DNA of 64,000 nucleotides from Paenibacillus sp. FSL R5-0912 (GCF_000758605.1 NZ_CP009282.1:5208001-5272000), one strand, 5' to 3'; shown: positions 33,634 through 42,790, numbered from the stretch's first letter. A program made the numbers and translations. The notes: a model not told the origin generated them from the sequence alone.

Positions 33634-35583
33634 TTACTTCAATGCGAGCGGCTTCTTCCAGAGACCCAGCATCAGCCCGGAAATAACGGAGCCGATCAGC
33701 ACAGCCAGCAGGAACAGCAGCGCGCTGCTGGACAAGAAGGCTACGAACACACCTCCATGCGGTGCAGGTACATTGATATTCCACAGCTGGGTCAGTCCGC
33801 CGGCTACGGCTGAACCCACGATACAGGAAGTGAGCACCCGCAGCGGATCTGCTGCAGCAAACGGAATGGCACCTTCGGTGATGAACGACAAGCCCAGCAC
33901 GTAGTTGGTTAATCCGGATTTGCGTTCAGTTTCAGTGAATTTATTCTTGAAGAACGTAGTTGCAAGGGCAATCGCCAGCGGAGGCACCATCCCTCCGGCC
34001 ATGACGGCAGCCATCATCAGTCCGTTTGTATTGCCGCTTGAGGTGAACACACCGATAGCAAAGGTGTATGCTGCTTTATTGAACGGACCGCCCATATCGA
34101 TAGCCATCATACCGCCAAGCACCAATCCCAGCAGTATTTTGTTGCCAGTACCCAGGTGGTTAAGCGCATCAATCATACCTTCATTAATCCAGCTGAATAC
34201 CGGATTGAACAGATAGAACATGACCGCGCCGGTAATAAGCAAACTGAACACCGGATACAACAGAATCGGTTTCAGGCCGTCAAGCGTACGCGGCAGGCCA
34301 GAGAAGGCTTTGCGGAGCATAATCACCACATAACCGGCCAGGAAACCGGCAGCCAGGCCGCCCAGGAAGCCCGCATTGGCATTTAGAGCCATGATACCGC
34401 CGACCATACCAGGCATCAGCGCCGGGCGGTCGCCGATGCTAAGTGCGATAAATCCGGCCAGAATTGGAATCAGGAAGTGGAACGCCCCGTCTCCTCCGCC
34501 AATCGTCTGCAGCAGCTTCACCAGCGGATTATCGACACTGGCTACCTGTTCAATCAGGAAGGAGATCGCCAGCAGAATCCCGCCGCCGACTACGAACGGC
34601 AGCATGTGGGAGATGCCATTCATCAGGTCTTTATAAATTTTGCTTCCGATTGTACCGGACTTCGCCGATGCGGCACCATCCTCATTACGGCCGGAGCTGC
34701 GGTAGATTGGCGCATTGCCTTGGACCGCGATGCGGATTAATTCCTCTGACTTGCGGATTCCATCGCTTACGGGACGCTGAAGTACAGGCTTGCCGTTGAA
34801 GCGGTCCATCTCCACGTTCTTATCCGCAGCAATAATAACTCCGCTCGCCCGGGCAATCTCATCCGCAGTCAGCACATTCTGCGCACCTTCTGAACCGTTC
34901 GTTTCTACACGGATGTTAACTCCCATCTCTTTGGCTTTCTTCTTCAGGGCATCCTCAGCCATGAAGGTATGGGCAATTCCCGTAGGACATGCTGTCACAG
35001 CCACAACAAAGCTCTGCGAATCCGGGTTCCCGGTGATCATCCGTGCAGGTTCAGCCTGCGGCGCCGCTGTCTTCCGGGCTTCTTGCTCCGCAGCTGCCTT
35101 AGCTTCCGCTTCCGCCTGAGCTTCCGCCTCAGCTTGCTTGGCATCGAACAAGTGTGTTACTTCAGCAGGAGTCTTGGCACTCATGAGCTGCTCGATGAAT
35201 TCGCTTTCAATGAGCAGCCTTGATAATGCAGCCAGTGTGCGCAGGTGCATATTTCCAGCTCCGTCCGGCGCTGCAATCATGAAGAACAAATGAGCCGGCG
35301 CTTCATCCAGTGAGGCAAAATCTAGTCCGGCGCTGCTCTTGGCGAACACAACCGTTGCTTCATTCACAGCTTTGGTCTTGGCATGAGGCATAGCGATGCC
35401 TCCGCCGATTCCCGTACTGGACTGGGCTTCACGGTCCAGTATCTTGTCTTTGAACAGCTTCACGTCATTAATGCGTCCGCTGGCTGCGAGGCTGGCAATC
35501 AGTTCGTCAATCGCCGCTTCCTTCGTTGTAGCCTTCAGCTCCATAATCATAGTTTCCTGTATCATCAAATCTGTAATTTTCAT
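33634..35583 (-). CDS. fruA: Fructose-specific PTS permease, fused IIABC
   Basis: A 649-residue phosphotransferase permease that imports fructose as fructose-1-phosphate. Order: EIIA (about 1-145) with phospho-His in GIAMPHAKTKAV, an Ala/Glu-rich linker, EIIB (about 165-270) with phospho-Cys in AVTACPTGIAHTFMAEDAL, and EIIC with eight or more hydrophobic segments, including GVFVAFLSSSALLFLLAVLIG near the end. The start is ATG 35583 behind GGGAG. It is the last gene of fruR-fruK-fruA and ends at the hairpin 33573-33613. Confidence 0.94.
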   Translation of the reverse strand: MKITDLMIQETMIMELKATTKEAAIDELIASLAASGRINDVKLFKDKILDREAQSSTGIGGGIAMPHAKTKAVNEATVVFAKSSAGLDFASLDEAPAHLFFMIAAPDGAGNMHLRTLAALSRLLIESEFIEQLMSAKTPAEVTHLFDAKQAEAEAQAEAEAKAAAEQEARKTAAPQAEPARMITGNPDSQSFVVAVTACPTGIAHTFMAEDALKKKAKEMGVNIRVETNGSEGAQNVLTADEIARASGVIIAADKNVEMDRFNGKPVLQRPVSDGIRKSEELIRIAVQGNAPIYRSSGRNEDGAASAKSGTIGSKIYKDLMNGISHMLPFVVGGGILLAISFLIEQVASVDNPLVKLLQTIGGGDGAFHFLIPILAGFIALSIGDRPALMPGMVGGIMALNANAGFLGGLAAGFLAGYVVIMLRKAFSGLPRTLDGLKPILLYPVFSLLITGAVMFYLFNPVFSWINEGMIDALNHLGTGNKILLGLVLGGMMAIDMGGPFNKAAYTFAIGVFTSSGNTNGLMMAAVMAGGMVPPLAIALATTFFKNKFTETERKSGLTNYVLGLSFITEGAIPFAAADPLRVLTSCIVGSAVAGGLTQLWNINVPAPHGGVFVAFLSSSALLFLLAVLIGSVISGLMLGLWKKPLALK

Positions 35584-35627
35584 TAATCTCAACTCCCCGG
35601 TTTACTTAAAATCTTTCGTTATGTTGT

Positions 35628-36542
35628 TTACAGCTGGGAAATTACAACGAGCGGCCGAAGCTGATCTATCTTCTGTCTGTCCGCCAGATCGTCCGAGAAT
35701 GCCGTTGCGCTTCCTGAGGCGACGCCGGCACGGAATGCCTCCAGCACATCTCCGGTCAGCGACAAGTTCCCCACAAACCCGGCGATCATGGAATCTCCTG
35801 CACCTACTGAATTCTTCACCTGCCCTGCAGGAGCAGCTGCATGGTAGACACCTTGCTCCGAAATAAACAATGCCCCTTCACCGGCCATCGATACCAGCAC
35901 ATGCCTGGCCCCTGCTTCCAGCAGCTTGCGTCCGTAGGTAATAATCTCCTCCCTGGTGCTGATCTGAACGCCGAACAGCTCTGCCAGCTCATGGTGATTC
36001 GGTTTGACAAGCAGCGGTCCCAAAGGCAACGCGTCTTTCAGCGCCTGTCCCGTTGTATCAATTACAAACTCTGCCCCCTTCTGTTTGCATACTGCGATCA
36101 GCCTGCTATAGAAATCTCCGCCAAGTGACGGTGGAGTACTTCCCGACAGAATAACAACATCACCCTGCTTCAGGGCATCCAGCTTGTGCAGCAGAGAAGC
36201 GATCTCAGGCTGCGAAATCTCCGGTCCGGCTCCGTTAATTTCCGTCTCTTCCCCGGCTTTCAGCTTGATATTGATCCGGGTATCATCTGTTATGTGAACG
36301 AAATCACTTGCAATCATCTCCTGACGCAGCCACTGTTCAATATATCCGCCCGTAAAACCGCCAAGGAATCCGGTTGCCGTATTCTCGACCCCCAGCTGCT
36401 TCAGTACGCGGGATACATTGATTCCCTTCCCACCAGGCAGCTTCATATCCCGCTTCATCCGGTTTAACCCGCCTAGTGTAAACTCTTCAACCTCCACGAT
36501 ATAATCGACGGAAGGATTAAGTGTCACTGTATAAATCATCAT
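35628..36542 (-). CDS. fruK: 1-phosphofructokinase
   Basis: A 304-residue PfkB-family kinase converting fructose-1-phosphate to fructose-1,6-bisphosphate. It begins MMIYTVTLNPSVDYIVEV; the substrate motif LPGGKGINVSRVLKQLG (about 35-51) and the catalytic SVGAGDSMIAGF (Asp near 250) are intact. It lies between fruR and fruA, 37 bp from the former and 44 bp from the latter. Confidence 0.95.
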   Translation of the reverse strand: MMIYTVTLNPSVDYIVEVEEFTLGGLNRMKRDMKLPGGKGINVSRVLKQLGVENTATGFLGGFTGGYIEQWLRQEMIASDFVHITDDTRINIKLKAGEETEINGAGPEISQPEIASLLHKLDALKQGDVVILSGSTPPSLGGDFYSRLIAVCKQKGAEFVIDTTGQALKDALPLGPLLVKPNHHELAELFGVQISTREEIITYGRKLLEAGARHVLVSMAGEGALFISEQGVYHAAAPAGQVKNSVGAGDSMIAGFVGNLSLTGDVLEAFRAGVASGSATAFSDDLADRQKIDQLRPLVVISQL

Positions 36543-36579
36543 TCATCCCTCATTTATAATGTTTGTCTTCTTCTCACAC

Positions 36580-37341
36580 TCACACCAATGTATAATCAAC
36601 GTCCATCTTCTCCAGCTCCCGGCGGAAGTTATCCGGCGTATCCGTATCAAGAATGCAGTGATCCATCTCCTGCAGATCCGCGACTTTACAAAAGGAGATT
36701 TGCCCGATCTTGCTATGGTCTGCGAGCAGAATGGCTTGCTTTGCGACAGCAATCATTTTGCGCTTGGTTGCAGCCTCCAGCATATTGGGAGTCGTGATGC
36801 CTTCATGTATATCCAGCCCGTTGGTTCCAAGGAAGGCTTTGTCTACCCGAACCATATCCAGTGAGCGTTCTGTCATCGGTCCGACAAAAGCCATCGTGTC
36901 CGGCCGCAGCATTCCGCCTGTAATCGAGACTTCGATATGGCGGCAATCCTTCAGCTCATTAAGCGCCATAATCGAGTTGGTGATGACCTTGAGATTACGG
37001 AAGGATTTCAGCGCCCGGGCAATCTGCAGCGTAGTCGTTCCGCCATCCAGAAGAATTGCATCGCCTTCCTCAATCATCTCCACGGCCTTGCGGGCAATCC
37101 GCAGCTTCTCATCAAGGAACCGGTCTTCTTTATCCGGAACAGCCGCTTCAAAGTTCACACTCTGCAGGGATACCGCCCCGCCATGCGTACGTTTCAGCAG
37201 CCGTGCTTCCTCAAGCTCCTTGAGATCGCGGCGGACCGTTGATTCTGAAACGGACAGCTCCTGGCTCAGCTCCTGAACCGATGCTCTTGTATGATTCTCA
37301 ATAAACTGCAGAATACTCAGCTTCCGTTCTTCTTCAAACAT
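36580..37341 (-). CDS. fruR: DeoR-family repressor of the fructose operon
   Basis: A 253-residue DeoR-type repressor. The helix-turn-helix is VQELSQELSVSESTVRRDLKEL (about 19-40); the C-terminal sugar-phosphate sensor has ILLDGGTTTLQIA, VITNS and LADHSKIG. Fructose-1-phosphate is the usual inducer. Start ATG 37341 follows GAGGAG. It is the first gene of its own operon, whose promoter carries a repeated AAATGAGCAGA-type word that it probably binds. Confidence 0.92.
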   Translation of the reverse strand: MFEEERKLSILQFIENHTRASVQELSQELSVSESTVRRDLKELEEARLLKRTHGGAVSLQSVNFEAAVPDKEDRFLDEKLRIARKAVEMIEEGDAILLDGGTTTLQIARALKSFRNLKVITNSIMALNELKDCRHIEVSITGGMLRPDTMAFVGPMTERSLDMVRVDKAFLGTNGLDIHEGITTPNMLEAATKRKMIAVAKQAILLADHSKIGQISFCKVADLQEMDHCILDTDTPDNFRRELEKMDVDYTLV

Positions 37342-37463
37342 GCGCTTCACTCCTCGGACTTGCAGCACCTGCTGCCGGATTCCTTTTATACACAATCGTC
37401 TATCTGTGTTCGGGCTTATTGTTAATTGAATTTAAATAAAAGCTCATTCGTGACTGATATTGA

Positions 37464-37511
37464 TCATTTCTGCTCATTTATGATTGTAACAGCGTTTTCA
37501 TAAACTGTAAA
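37464..37511 (-). promoter_or_regulatory. fruRKA promoter with overlapping cre candidate and FruR-type operator
   Basis: On the minus strand TTTACA (37511-37506) and TACAAT (37488-37483) are 17 bp apart. TAACAGCGTTTTCA (37487-37500), a cre-like site with two mismatches, fills the spacer. Just downstream, at 37479-37464, lies AAATGAGCAGAAATGA, whose plus-strand form recurs at 37611-37626. Confidence 0.65.
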
Positions 37512-37610
37512 GTGCTTTTTTATCCGCTTATTTTTTACGGAAAAAGCTTATACTATGCCTTATGCGGCGGCTTTTTTCGTTATCCGCTGATCGAATGGCT
37601 GAATGGATGC

Positions 37611-37626
37611 TCATCTCTGCTCATTT
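37611..37626 (+). promoter_or_regulatory. Second copy of the FruR-type operator word
   Basis: TCATCTCTGCTCATTT matches TCATTTCTGCTCATTT at 37464-37479 in 15 of 16 positions. It lies 147 bp away, upstream of the small gene at 37742. Two such sites could permit looping or a second regulated promoter. Confidence 0.5.
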
Positions 37627-37741
37627 CATCCTGAAAGGGGCAAATACCGGTTGCAGCAAATTACCACCCGAACGCCTATTTCACAAACGCGGTCAGCGAC
37701 ATATTTTATATTACATATGGGGAAAAGCGGGTGAACAGGAG

Positions 37742-38041
37742 ATGGCCTATAACAATAATAATTATGGATCCGGCTATACAGGCGGTAACAACAATAACAC
37801 TAACGGAGGTGCGGGCAAATCCTCCCCTGCAGAAGCTGAAGAACTCAGTGCCGAAGACTATGCAATCATTGCCGCAGGTTTTGGGGCACTAGGTGAAATC
37901 TTTGCTTTTCTCTCCCTGGTCAAAGCCAAACAGGTCACCAAAGAAACCGGAGGACAGGCAGGCTTTGAAGTGGACCCTATCCTATTCGTACAGTCACGAA
38001 AAAAAAAAGCAGCCAGACGAAAATCCCGCCGGCCGCGTTGA
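37742..38041 (+). CDS. Small Asn/Gly-rich hypothetical protein
   Basis: A 99-residue protein: a low-complexity Asn/Gly/Tyr N terminus (AYNNNNYGSGYTGGNNNN), an acidic segment with one weakly hydrophobic stretch (YAIIAAGFGALGEIFAFLSL, about 41-60), and a very basic tail (RKKKAARRKSRRPR). I do not recognise it. I use ATG 37742, with GGGTGA 8 nt upstream as ribosome site; longer in-frame starts lack one. It ends 13 bp from a convergent gene. Confidence 0.55.
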   Translation: MAYNNNNYGSGYTGGNNNNTNGGAGKSSPAEAEELSAEDYAIIAAGFGALGEIFAFLSLVKAKQVTKETGGQAGFEVDPILFVQSRKKKAARRKSRRPR

Positions 38042-38054
38042 TATATTCTTGTGC

Positions 38055-38528
38055 TTAAGAAATCTTCAAAGGCAGAACCTGATGCTTCGCGAATATAGAG
38101 TCCACCTTCTCTCGCTGCTCCTCCTCATCAAGGAAAACAATGACTATAATATGCTCCAGCTCTACATGCCTGGCATAAGCCTCCGCATCCTCCTGCAGAA
38201 TGCCAATACCGATCAGACTTACAGTAAGACCATCCGTTTCAATATCCGCTCCAGCCAGTTTGCGTGCAGCCGGACCCGCAGCCACAGCAGTATCGGCCAG
38301 CATGTCGAGTCCAACTCCTAACCCGCGGGCTGTACCGAATAATCCCTCATTGCCTTCCCCGGTCTGCGCAGTACCAATTCCGGTATCGTGGCTGATGATC
38401 TCCAGCGTATTTTTCTGCTTGGTTACTGCAGATATATTCTTCGAATTGATTCCATTCTCTTTCATTTCCCCAATCGCCAGTGCAGCATCGGTCCGATGGC
38501 CAAAAATCCCGAGTACCAATGTAGGCAT
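38055..38528 (-). CDS. General stress protein 17M-like (YflT-type) protein
   Basis: A 157-residue protein with the small alpha/beta domain of GS17M-like stress proteins: LVLGIFGHRTDAALAIGEMKENGI, a Gly/Ala-rich middle (GTARGLGVGLDMLADTAVAAGPAA), then VSLIGIGILQEDAEAYARHVELEHIIVIV. In B. subtilis related genes belong to the SigB regulon; no SigB promoter is evident here. Ribosome site AGGAGGG. Confidence 0.75.
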   Translation of the reverse strand: MPTLVLGIFGHRTDAALAIGEMKENGINSKNISAVTKQKNTLEIISHDTGIGTAQTGEGNEGLFGTARGLGVGLDMLADTAVAAGPAARKLAGADIETDGLTVSLIGIGILQEDAEAYARHVELEHIIVIVFLDEEEQREKVDSIFAKHQVLPLKIS

Positions 38529-38739
38529 CTAACATCCCTCCTGTTAGTGCGATATTACCACTCTGCCTGCAGCTTGAACCTGACGGCAAGACTCACCAGT
38601 AGTGAATCAATCTCTCCTAATTCGGTTATAAAGATAGAATCAGGCAAATTGATATACAGCAGTCTTATAAAATAAGATAGAACGCTGTTGCTCCTGATGC
38701 GTATACATAAACATAAATTATAAGATTGGAGGGGCTCCT

Positions 38740-39879
38740 GTGCTTCAAAGCAAATATTTCCGGACAAGCCTGGCCATTATCGCCTTTTTGACGATATTGT
38801 ATCTGGGTTCCAAAGTTATCTTCTTATTCACGCCTCTCGTGTCCATCTTTAATCTTCTGCTTGTGCCAATGATGCTGTCGGGCTTCATGTTTTATCTGCT
38901 TCGCCCGCTCGTCAACTTTCTGGAGACCAAAAAACTTGGACGCGCACTCTCGATTCTCCTAATCTATCTCGTCTTTATCGGATTGTTCGTCCTGTTCTGG
39001 GTGCTGGTCTGGCCGACATTGCGCGAGCAAATCCAGAATTTCATTGACAACACGCCGTATCTGGTAGAGGGACTGCAGAATCAGTTCAACAAGCTGCAGA
39101 ATGATCCGTCATTATCCCGTTTTTTCAAGGGCGATACCGATCTGGCTACCCGGCTCTCCGGGTACTTGAATGACGCTATTACCTGGGTGACCAATTCCAT
39201 GTCCAATCTGATCGGTGTCATCTCCAGCATCGTAGTAGTCATCGCCACGCTGCCGATTATTCTCTATTACATGCTGAAGGATGGACATAAGCTGTCTCCG
39301 ATTCTTCAGGGCCTGATACCGAGAAAGTTCCGCAAGGAAGGCCAGGATATGCTGAAGGATATCGACAGTGCGCTAAGCGGCTTCATCGTTACGCGCGTCC
39401 TGCTGAATGTGGTGCTGGGCATTATTCTCTACATCGGATTTCTGGTAATCGGCCTGCCTTATTCCCTGTTGCTGGCCGTCATATCCATTCCGCTTAACTT
39501 CATTCCGTATGTCGGCTCGCTGCTAGCGGCAATCCCGGTTATTATCGTAGGATTCATTGAATCACCTTCGATGGCGCTCTGGTCTCTGGTCATCATCGTC
39601 GTTGCCCAGCAGATTCAGGATAATGTTCTGTCACCGATTATCTACGGTAAATCCCTGGATGTACATCCGCTGACAACCGTTGTGCTTGTCCTGATAGGCG
39701 GCGACTTCTTCGGCATTATCGGTGTGCTCATTGCGCTGCCTGTATATATGATTCTCAAAATCCTCTTCTTGCGAATTTATGAAATCATTATCGCTGAGCG
39801 TGAGGATGATCCGGGCGGTCCCGGGCCTATAGCACCGGAAGGGATTGAGGTCGAGATAGTTAAGGAAGAGCAGTTGTAG
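38740..39879 (+). CDS. AI-2E family (UPF0118) membrane transporter
   Basis: A 379-residue membrane protein of the AI-2E exporter superfamily with seven to eight helices. The family signature region LPYSLLLAVISIPLNFIPYVGSLLAAIPVIIVG (about 243-275) and the C-terminal NVLSPIIYGKSLDVHPLTTVVLVLIGG are present. Members export autoinducer-2-like molecules or exchange Na+ for protons; the substrate here is unknown. The C terminus is acidic. Confidence 0.88.
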   Translation: MLQSKYFRTSLAIIAFLTILYLGSKVIFLFTPLVSIFNLLLVPMMLSGFMFYLLRPLVNFLETKKLGRALSILLIYLVFIGLFVLFWVLVWPTLREQIQNFIDNTPYLVEGLQNQFNKLQNDPSLSRFFKGDTDLATRLSGYLNDAITWVTNSMSNLIGVISSIVVVIATLPIILYYMLKDGHKLSPILQGLIPRKFRKEGQDMLKDIDSALSGFIVTRVLLNVVLGIILYIGFLVIGLPYSLLLAVISIPLNFIPYVGSLLAAIPVIIVGFIESPSMALWSLVIIVVAQQIQDNVLSPIIYGKSLDVHPLTTVVLVLIGGDFFGIIGVLIALPVYMILKILFLRIYEIIIAEREDDPGGPGPIAPEGIEVEIVKEEQL

Positions 39880-39928
39880 TTCAGTTGTAGTTCAGTTAAA
39901 CCTGGTTTGAGTGTTATATTTCAAGACT

Positions 39929-39951
39929 GAATTCGCCCAAAGGGCGAATTC
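39929..39951 (+). terminator. Perfect hairpin downstream of the AI-2E family gene
   Basis: Ten-base arms GAATTCGCCC / GGGCGAATTC around AAA, 50 bp after the stop. There is no T run, so termination is uncertain. It resembles the linker of a common cloning vector only by chance. Confidence 0.4.
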
Positions 39952-40063
39952 TGCTGGAGCAGATGGGGCATGTGCAAACTAATATAAGCTCATACAGGCA
40001 ATAAAGCTTATAAGGCAACCTCACATTGCTCCAAGTAGACTAATTCTGGGATACCAGGGGGTG

Positions 40064-40590
40064 GAATCAAGGGCATTAATGCCCCTCATTTGCTCATTTG
40101 GGTTGCGTCCGGTAGAATCAAGGGCATTAATGCCCCTCATTTGCTCATTTGGGTTGCGTCCGGGGGAATCAAGGGCATTAATGCCCCTCATTTGCTCATT
40201 TGGGTTGCGTCCGGTGGAATCAAGGGCATTAATGCCCCTCATTTGCTCATTTGGGTTGCGTCCGGGGGAATCAAGGGCATTAATGTCCCTCATTTGGTCA
40301 TTTGGGTTGCGTCCGGTGGAATCAAGAGCACTAATGCCCCTCATTTGCTCATTTGGGTTGCGTCCGGTGAAATCAAGGGCATTAATGCCCCTCATTTGCT
40401 CATTTGGGTTGCGTCCGGTGGAATCAAGAGCACTAATGTTCCTCATTTGGTCATTTGCTCAAAGTTCGACGGAATTAGAGGGATTTATCCCCTTGATTTC
40501 TCCGTTCCGCCTACTTTCGGCGGGATTAGAGGAATTTATCCCTTTAATTTCCCTGTTCCGCTTACTATCGGCGGGAACAGAGGGATTTCT
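40064..40590. repeat. 51-bp tandem repeat array (about ten units, two subtypes)
   Basis: Units start at 40064, 40115, 40166, 40217, 40268, 40319, 40370 and 40421 (subtype A), then at 40472, 40523 and 40574 (subtype B, last one partial). Subtype A begins GAATCAAGGGCATTAATG and contains the palindrome GGGCATTAATGCCC; subtype B begins GAATTAGAGGGATTTATC and keeps a weaker dyad. The period is exactly 51 throughout. Because 51 is a multiple of 3, several frames stay open on both strands, without ribosome sites. The remaining parts of 39880-40791 show nothing further. Confidence 0.9.
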
Positions 40591-40714
40591 GATATAAGAA
40601 TAAGAATTAATTCATTCTACAAACGGATCGCCACAATTCGAAAGCATCTTATCTATAACTAATACGCAGATCTTATCCACAACAGTCAAATATCATAATA
40701 TCCAAATAACAAAA

Positions 40715-40763
40715 ACAGCAAAACGGGCCAATCTCTAAATAAGAGATTGGCCCGTTTTGCTGT
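40715..40763 (-). terminator. Very long perfect hairpin terminator
   Basis: Twenty-one-base perfect arms (40715-40735 and 40743-40763) around TAAATAA, ending in GTTTTGCTG on one side and TTGTTTTTG beyond the other. It follows the gene at 40792 on the minus strand and also faces the repeat array. Confidence 0.8.
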
Positions 40764-40791
40764 ACCTTCCGAAGCCTTCCGTTTCGCAATC

Positions 40792-41196
40792 TCAGCCCCG
40801 CAGAGAGCGCACCACAAAAATGTGATTGCCCTTCAGCAGGTTCTGCCCGTCGCGGAGCGTGACTGAACCCTTAGTGTGCGCTACGATGGTCGTATTGAGG
40901 GCAACCAGCTGATCACCTTTCCAGATGGTGACCGCCGACTTGAAATATACTGCGTTGTCAAACTGCTGGCGTTCCCTCATCACGTACCCTACGGAATGGA
41001 GGACCGGGGGCAATGCCCTCTCCTTGGGAGCCAATGCCTTGATGAACACAATATCACGAAAAGGGACGGCAATCTCCTGATGTCCGATTACGGCTACCGA
41101 AGCTGCAGGGTCCCATCTGCGCAGCACGCCTTTCATGATCGTATATGGCTCTTCTCCGCAGTACATAATGACCGGTCTGCCTACCCAATGCTTCAT
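40792..41196 (-). CDS. Hypothetical beta-rich protein
   Basis: A 134-residue protein with no recognised domain. The pattern of short hydrophobic strands (KHWVGRPVIMYCGEEPYTIMKGVLRRWD, AVIGHQEIAVPFRDIVFIKAL, HIFVVRSL) suggests a small beta-barrel of the SH3/OB kind. There is no signal peptide or membrane segment. It lies 31 bp after ung and is probably co-transcribed with it. Confidence 0.6.
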   Translation of the reverse strand: MKHWVGRPVIMYCGEEPYTIMKGVLRRWDPAASVAVIGHQEIAVPFRDIVFIKALAPKERALPPVLHSVGYVMRERQQFDNAVYFKSAVTIWKGDQLVALNTTIVAHTKGSVTLRDGQNLLKGNHIFVVRSLRG

Positions 41197-41227
41197 GGCT
41201 CCACCCCCTTCGCTGTGTCCGTGCTAC

Positions 41228-41896
41228 TTATACATTCGGTATGGACCAATCGATTCCTGTAAGCCCGTGCGACTCCAGATAGGAGTTAGCCTGTGAGAAC
41301 GGATGGCTGCCGAGAAATCCGCGGTGGGCCGAGAACGGACTTGGATGCGGAGATTGAATAACCTTATGCCTGCTGCGGTCAATCGAAGCCCCTTTGAGCT
41401 GGGCATGACTGCCCCACAGGATGAACACCATCGGTTCTGTCCGTTCATTCAGCTTCTCCATGATGGCATCTGTAAACGTCTCCCAGCCCAGGCCTTTATG
41501 CGAGTTCGGCTGGCCTTCACGTACGGTCAGCACTGCGTTAAGCATCAGCACCCCTTCTTCTGCCCAGTGGAGCAGAGAACCATGGTTCGGCACAGGTACG
41601 CCCAGATCATTATGCAGCTCGGTATAAATATTGCGCAGTGACGGAGGAATCCGCACTCCCGGCTCGACCGAGAAACTCAGGCCATGAGCTTGTCCCGCCC
41701 CATGATACGGGTCCTGACCCAGAATGACCACCCGGGTCTTGCTGTAAGGCGTCAGCTTCAGCGCTGAGAACAGCTTGTCTTTTGGCGGATAGACTGTATA
41801 TTGCTTATATTCACGTGCCAGCGCATAACGCAGCTCTTCAAAATAGGGCTTATGCGTTTCTTCCTGCAGTACCTCATCCCAATCATTGCCAAACAT
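41228..41896 (-). CDS. ung: Uracil-DNA glycosylase (family 1)
   Basis: A 222-residue enzyme that removes uracil from DNA. The water-activating loop GQDPYHGAGQAHGLSFSV (Asp near residue 64) and the DNA-intercalating loop HPSPFSAHRGFLGSHPFS (His near residue 186) are both complete. MFGNDWDEVLQEE is a typical start. The length is normal. Confidence 0.97.
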   Translation of the reverse strand: MFGNDWDEVLQEETHKPYFEELRYALAREYKQYTVYPPKDKLFSALKLTPYSKTRVVILGQDPYHGAGQAHGLSFSVEPGVRIPPSLRNIYTELHNDLGVPVPNHGSLLHWAEEGVLMLNAVLTVREGQPNSHKGLGWETFTDAIMEKLNERTEPMVFILWGSHAQLKGASIDRSRHKVIQSPHPSPFSAHRGFLGSHPFSQANSYLESHGLTGIDWSIPNV

Positions 41897-41966
41897 CCCG
41901 TTCTCCTCCTGCTTGCTTCCCTGTAGTATTCATTCATTACCTGTTATTAACCAGAACCCGCAGAAT

Positions 41967-42632
41967 TTATTTGCGCCCGTAATCTGCTTTGATCTCGCCC
42001 CACACCTTAGTCTGCCATTTCAGCACCTTATTCTCATATGTATGGTTGCGCAGCCAGCTCTCCGCCCGGTCAATCAGCGTCCAGATTTCCGCTGTGGAAG
42101 CATCCCGGGGCAAGGTAGTAGCGACCTTCTTCTGCTTCACCCACTTCATAGCATTCACGGAGTCGGTATAGACCGTACGGCTGCTGCCTTCCTTCTTAAG
42201 CAGAGCCAGCGCATGGACAATCGCCAGAAATTCCCCGAGGTTATTCGTTCCCTTACTGATTGGACCGCAGGAAAAAATAATGTCACCGGTCTGCGTGTCT
42301 ACGCCTTTGTATTCTACCGGTCCGGGATTGCCGCGGGTGCCGACATCTACAGAGATGCTGTCATAATCAATCTCCTCTGACGTTTCTACCGAGGCACTGC
42401 GGCTCCAGCTGTTTGCCGTTTTACTCTTGGCACCTGCGCCGGATGATGTAGGTCCTGTTCCCCAGTTGCCTTTCCAGCCCGCCTTATAGGCCGTATCCGC
42501 CGCCGCTTTGCTCTCATAGGATTTATATTTCGCTCCGGTATAGTGATCGGTCTGCGCCTGGCATTCTGCCCAAGTGCTGTACACTCCCGGCTGCTTGCCT
42601 TCCCACACCACATAGTATTTCTGCTTAGCCAT
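41967..42632 (-). CDS. rnhA: Ribonuclease H with viroplasmin-type N-terminal domain
   Basis: A 221-residue RNase H1. The N-terminal hybrid-binding domain (AKQKYYVVWEGKQPGVYSTW, residues 2-46) is followed by a Ser/Gly linker and the catalytic domain, with Asp in YDSISVDVGTRGNPG, Glu in NNLGEFLAIVHAL and Asp in VYTDSVNAMKWV. It degrades RNA in RNA-DNA hybrids. The gene name follows the enzyme class; other paralogues may exist elsewhere. Confidence 0.88.
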   Translation of the reverse strand: MAKQKYYVVWEGKQPGVYSTWAECQAQTDHYTGAKYKSYESKAAADTAYKAGWKGNWGTGPTSSGAGAKSKTANSWSRSASVETSEEIDYDSISVDVGTRGNPGPVEYKGVDTQTGDIIFSCGPISKGTNNLGEFLAIVHALALLKKEGSSRTVYTDSVNAMKWVKQKKVATTLPRDASTAEIWTLIDRAESWLRNHTYENKVLKWQTKVWGEIKADYGRK

Positions 42633-42790
42633 GAATACGTCTCCTTCCTAAACGCTGATGAATCATCAAAAACATATTGTAATCCAAACAGCAGCGATAT
42701 TGAAGTGAAAATAAGCTCAGCACCACTGCTGTGAGCCTAAATTAAAATTGGATAATTACCAGCAGGCGTGTTCATACTATTAGGGCCGCA

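Noticed and set aside
39929..39951. GAATTCGCCC-AAA-GGGCGAATTC as possible cloning-vector contamination
   Set aside because: The surrounding sequence is continuous native-looking DNA and no further vector sequence flanks it; a natural hairpin after a gene is simpler.
40021..40662. Long open frames on both strands over the 51-bp array (141, 178 and 190 codons)
   Set aside because: All owe their length to a repeat period divisible by three; none has a ribosome site and different frames are equally open.
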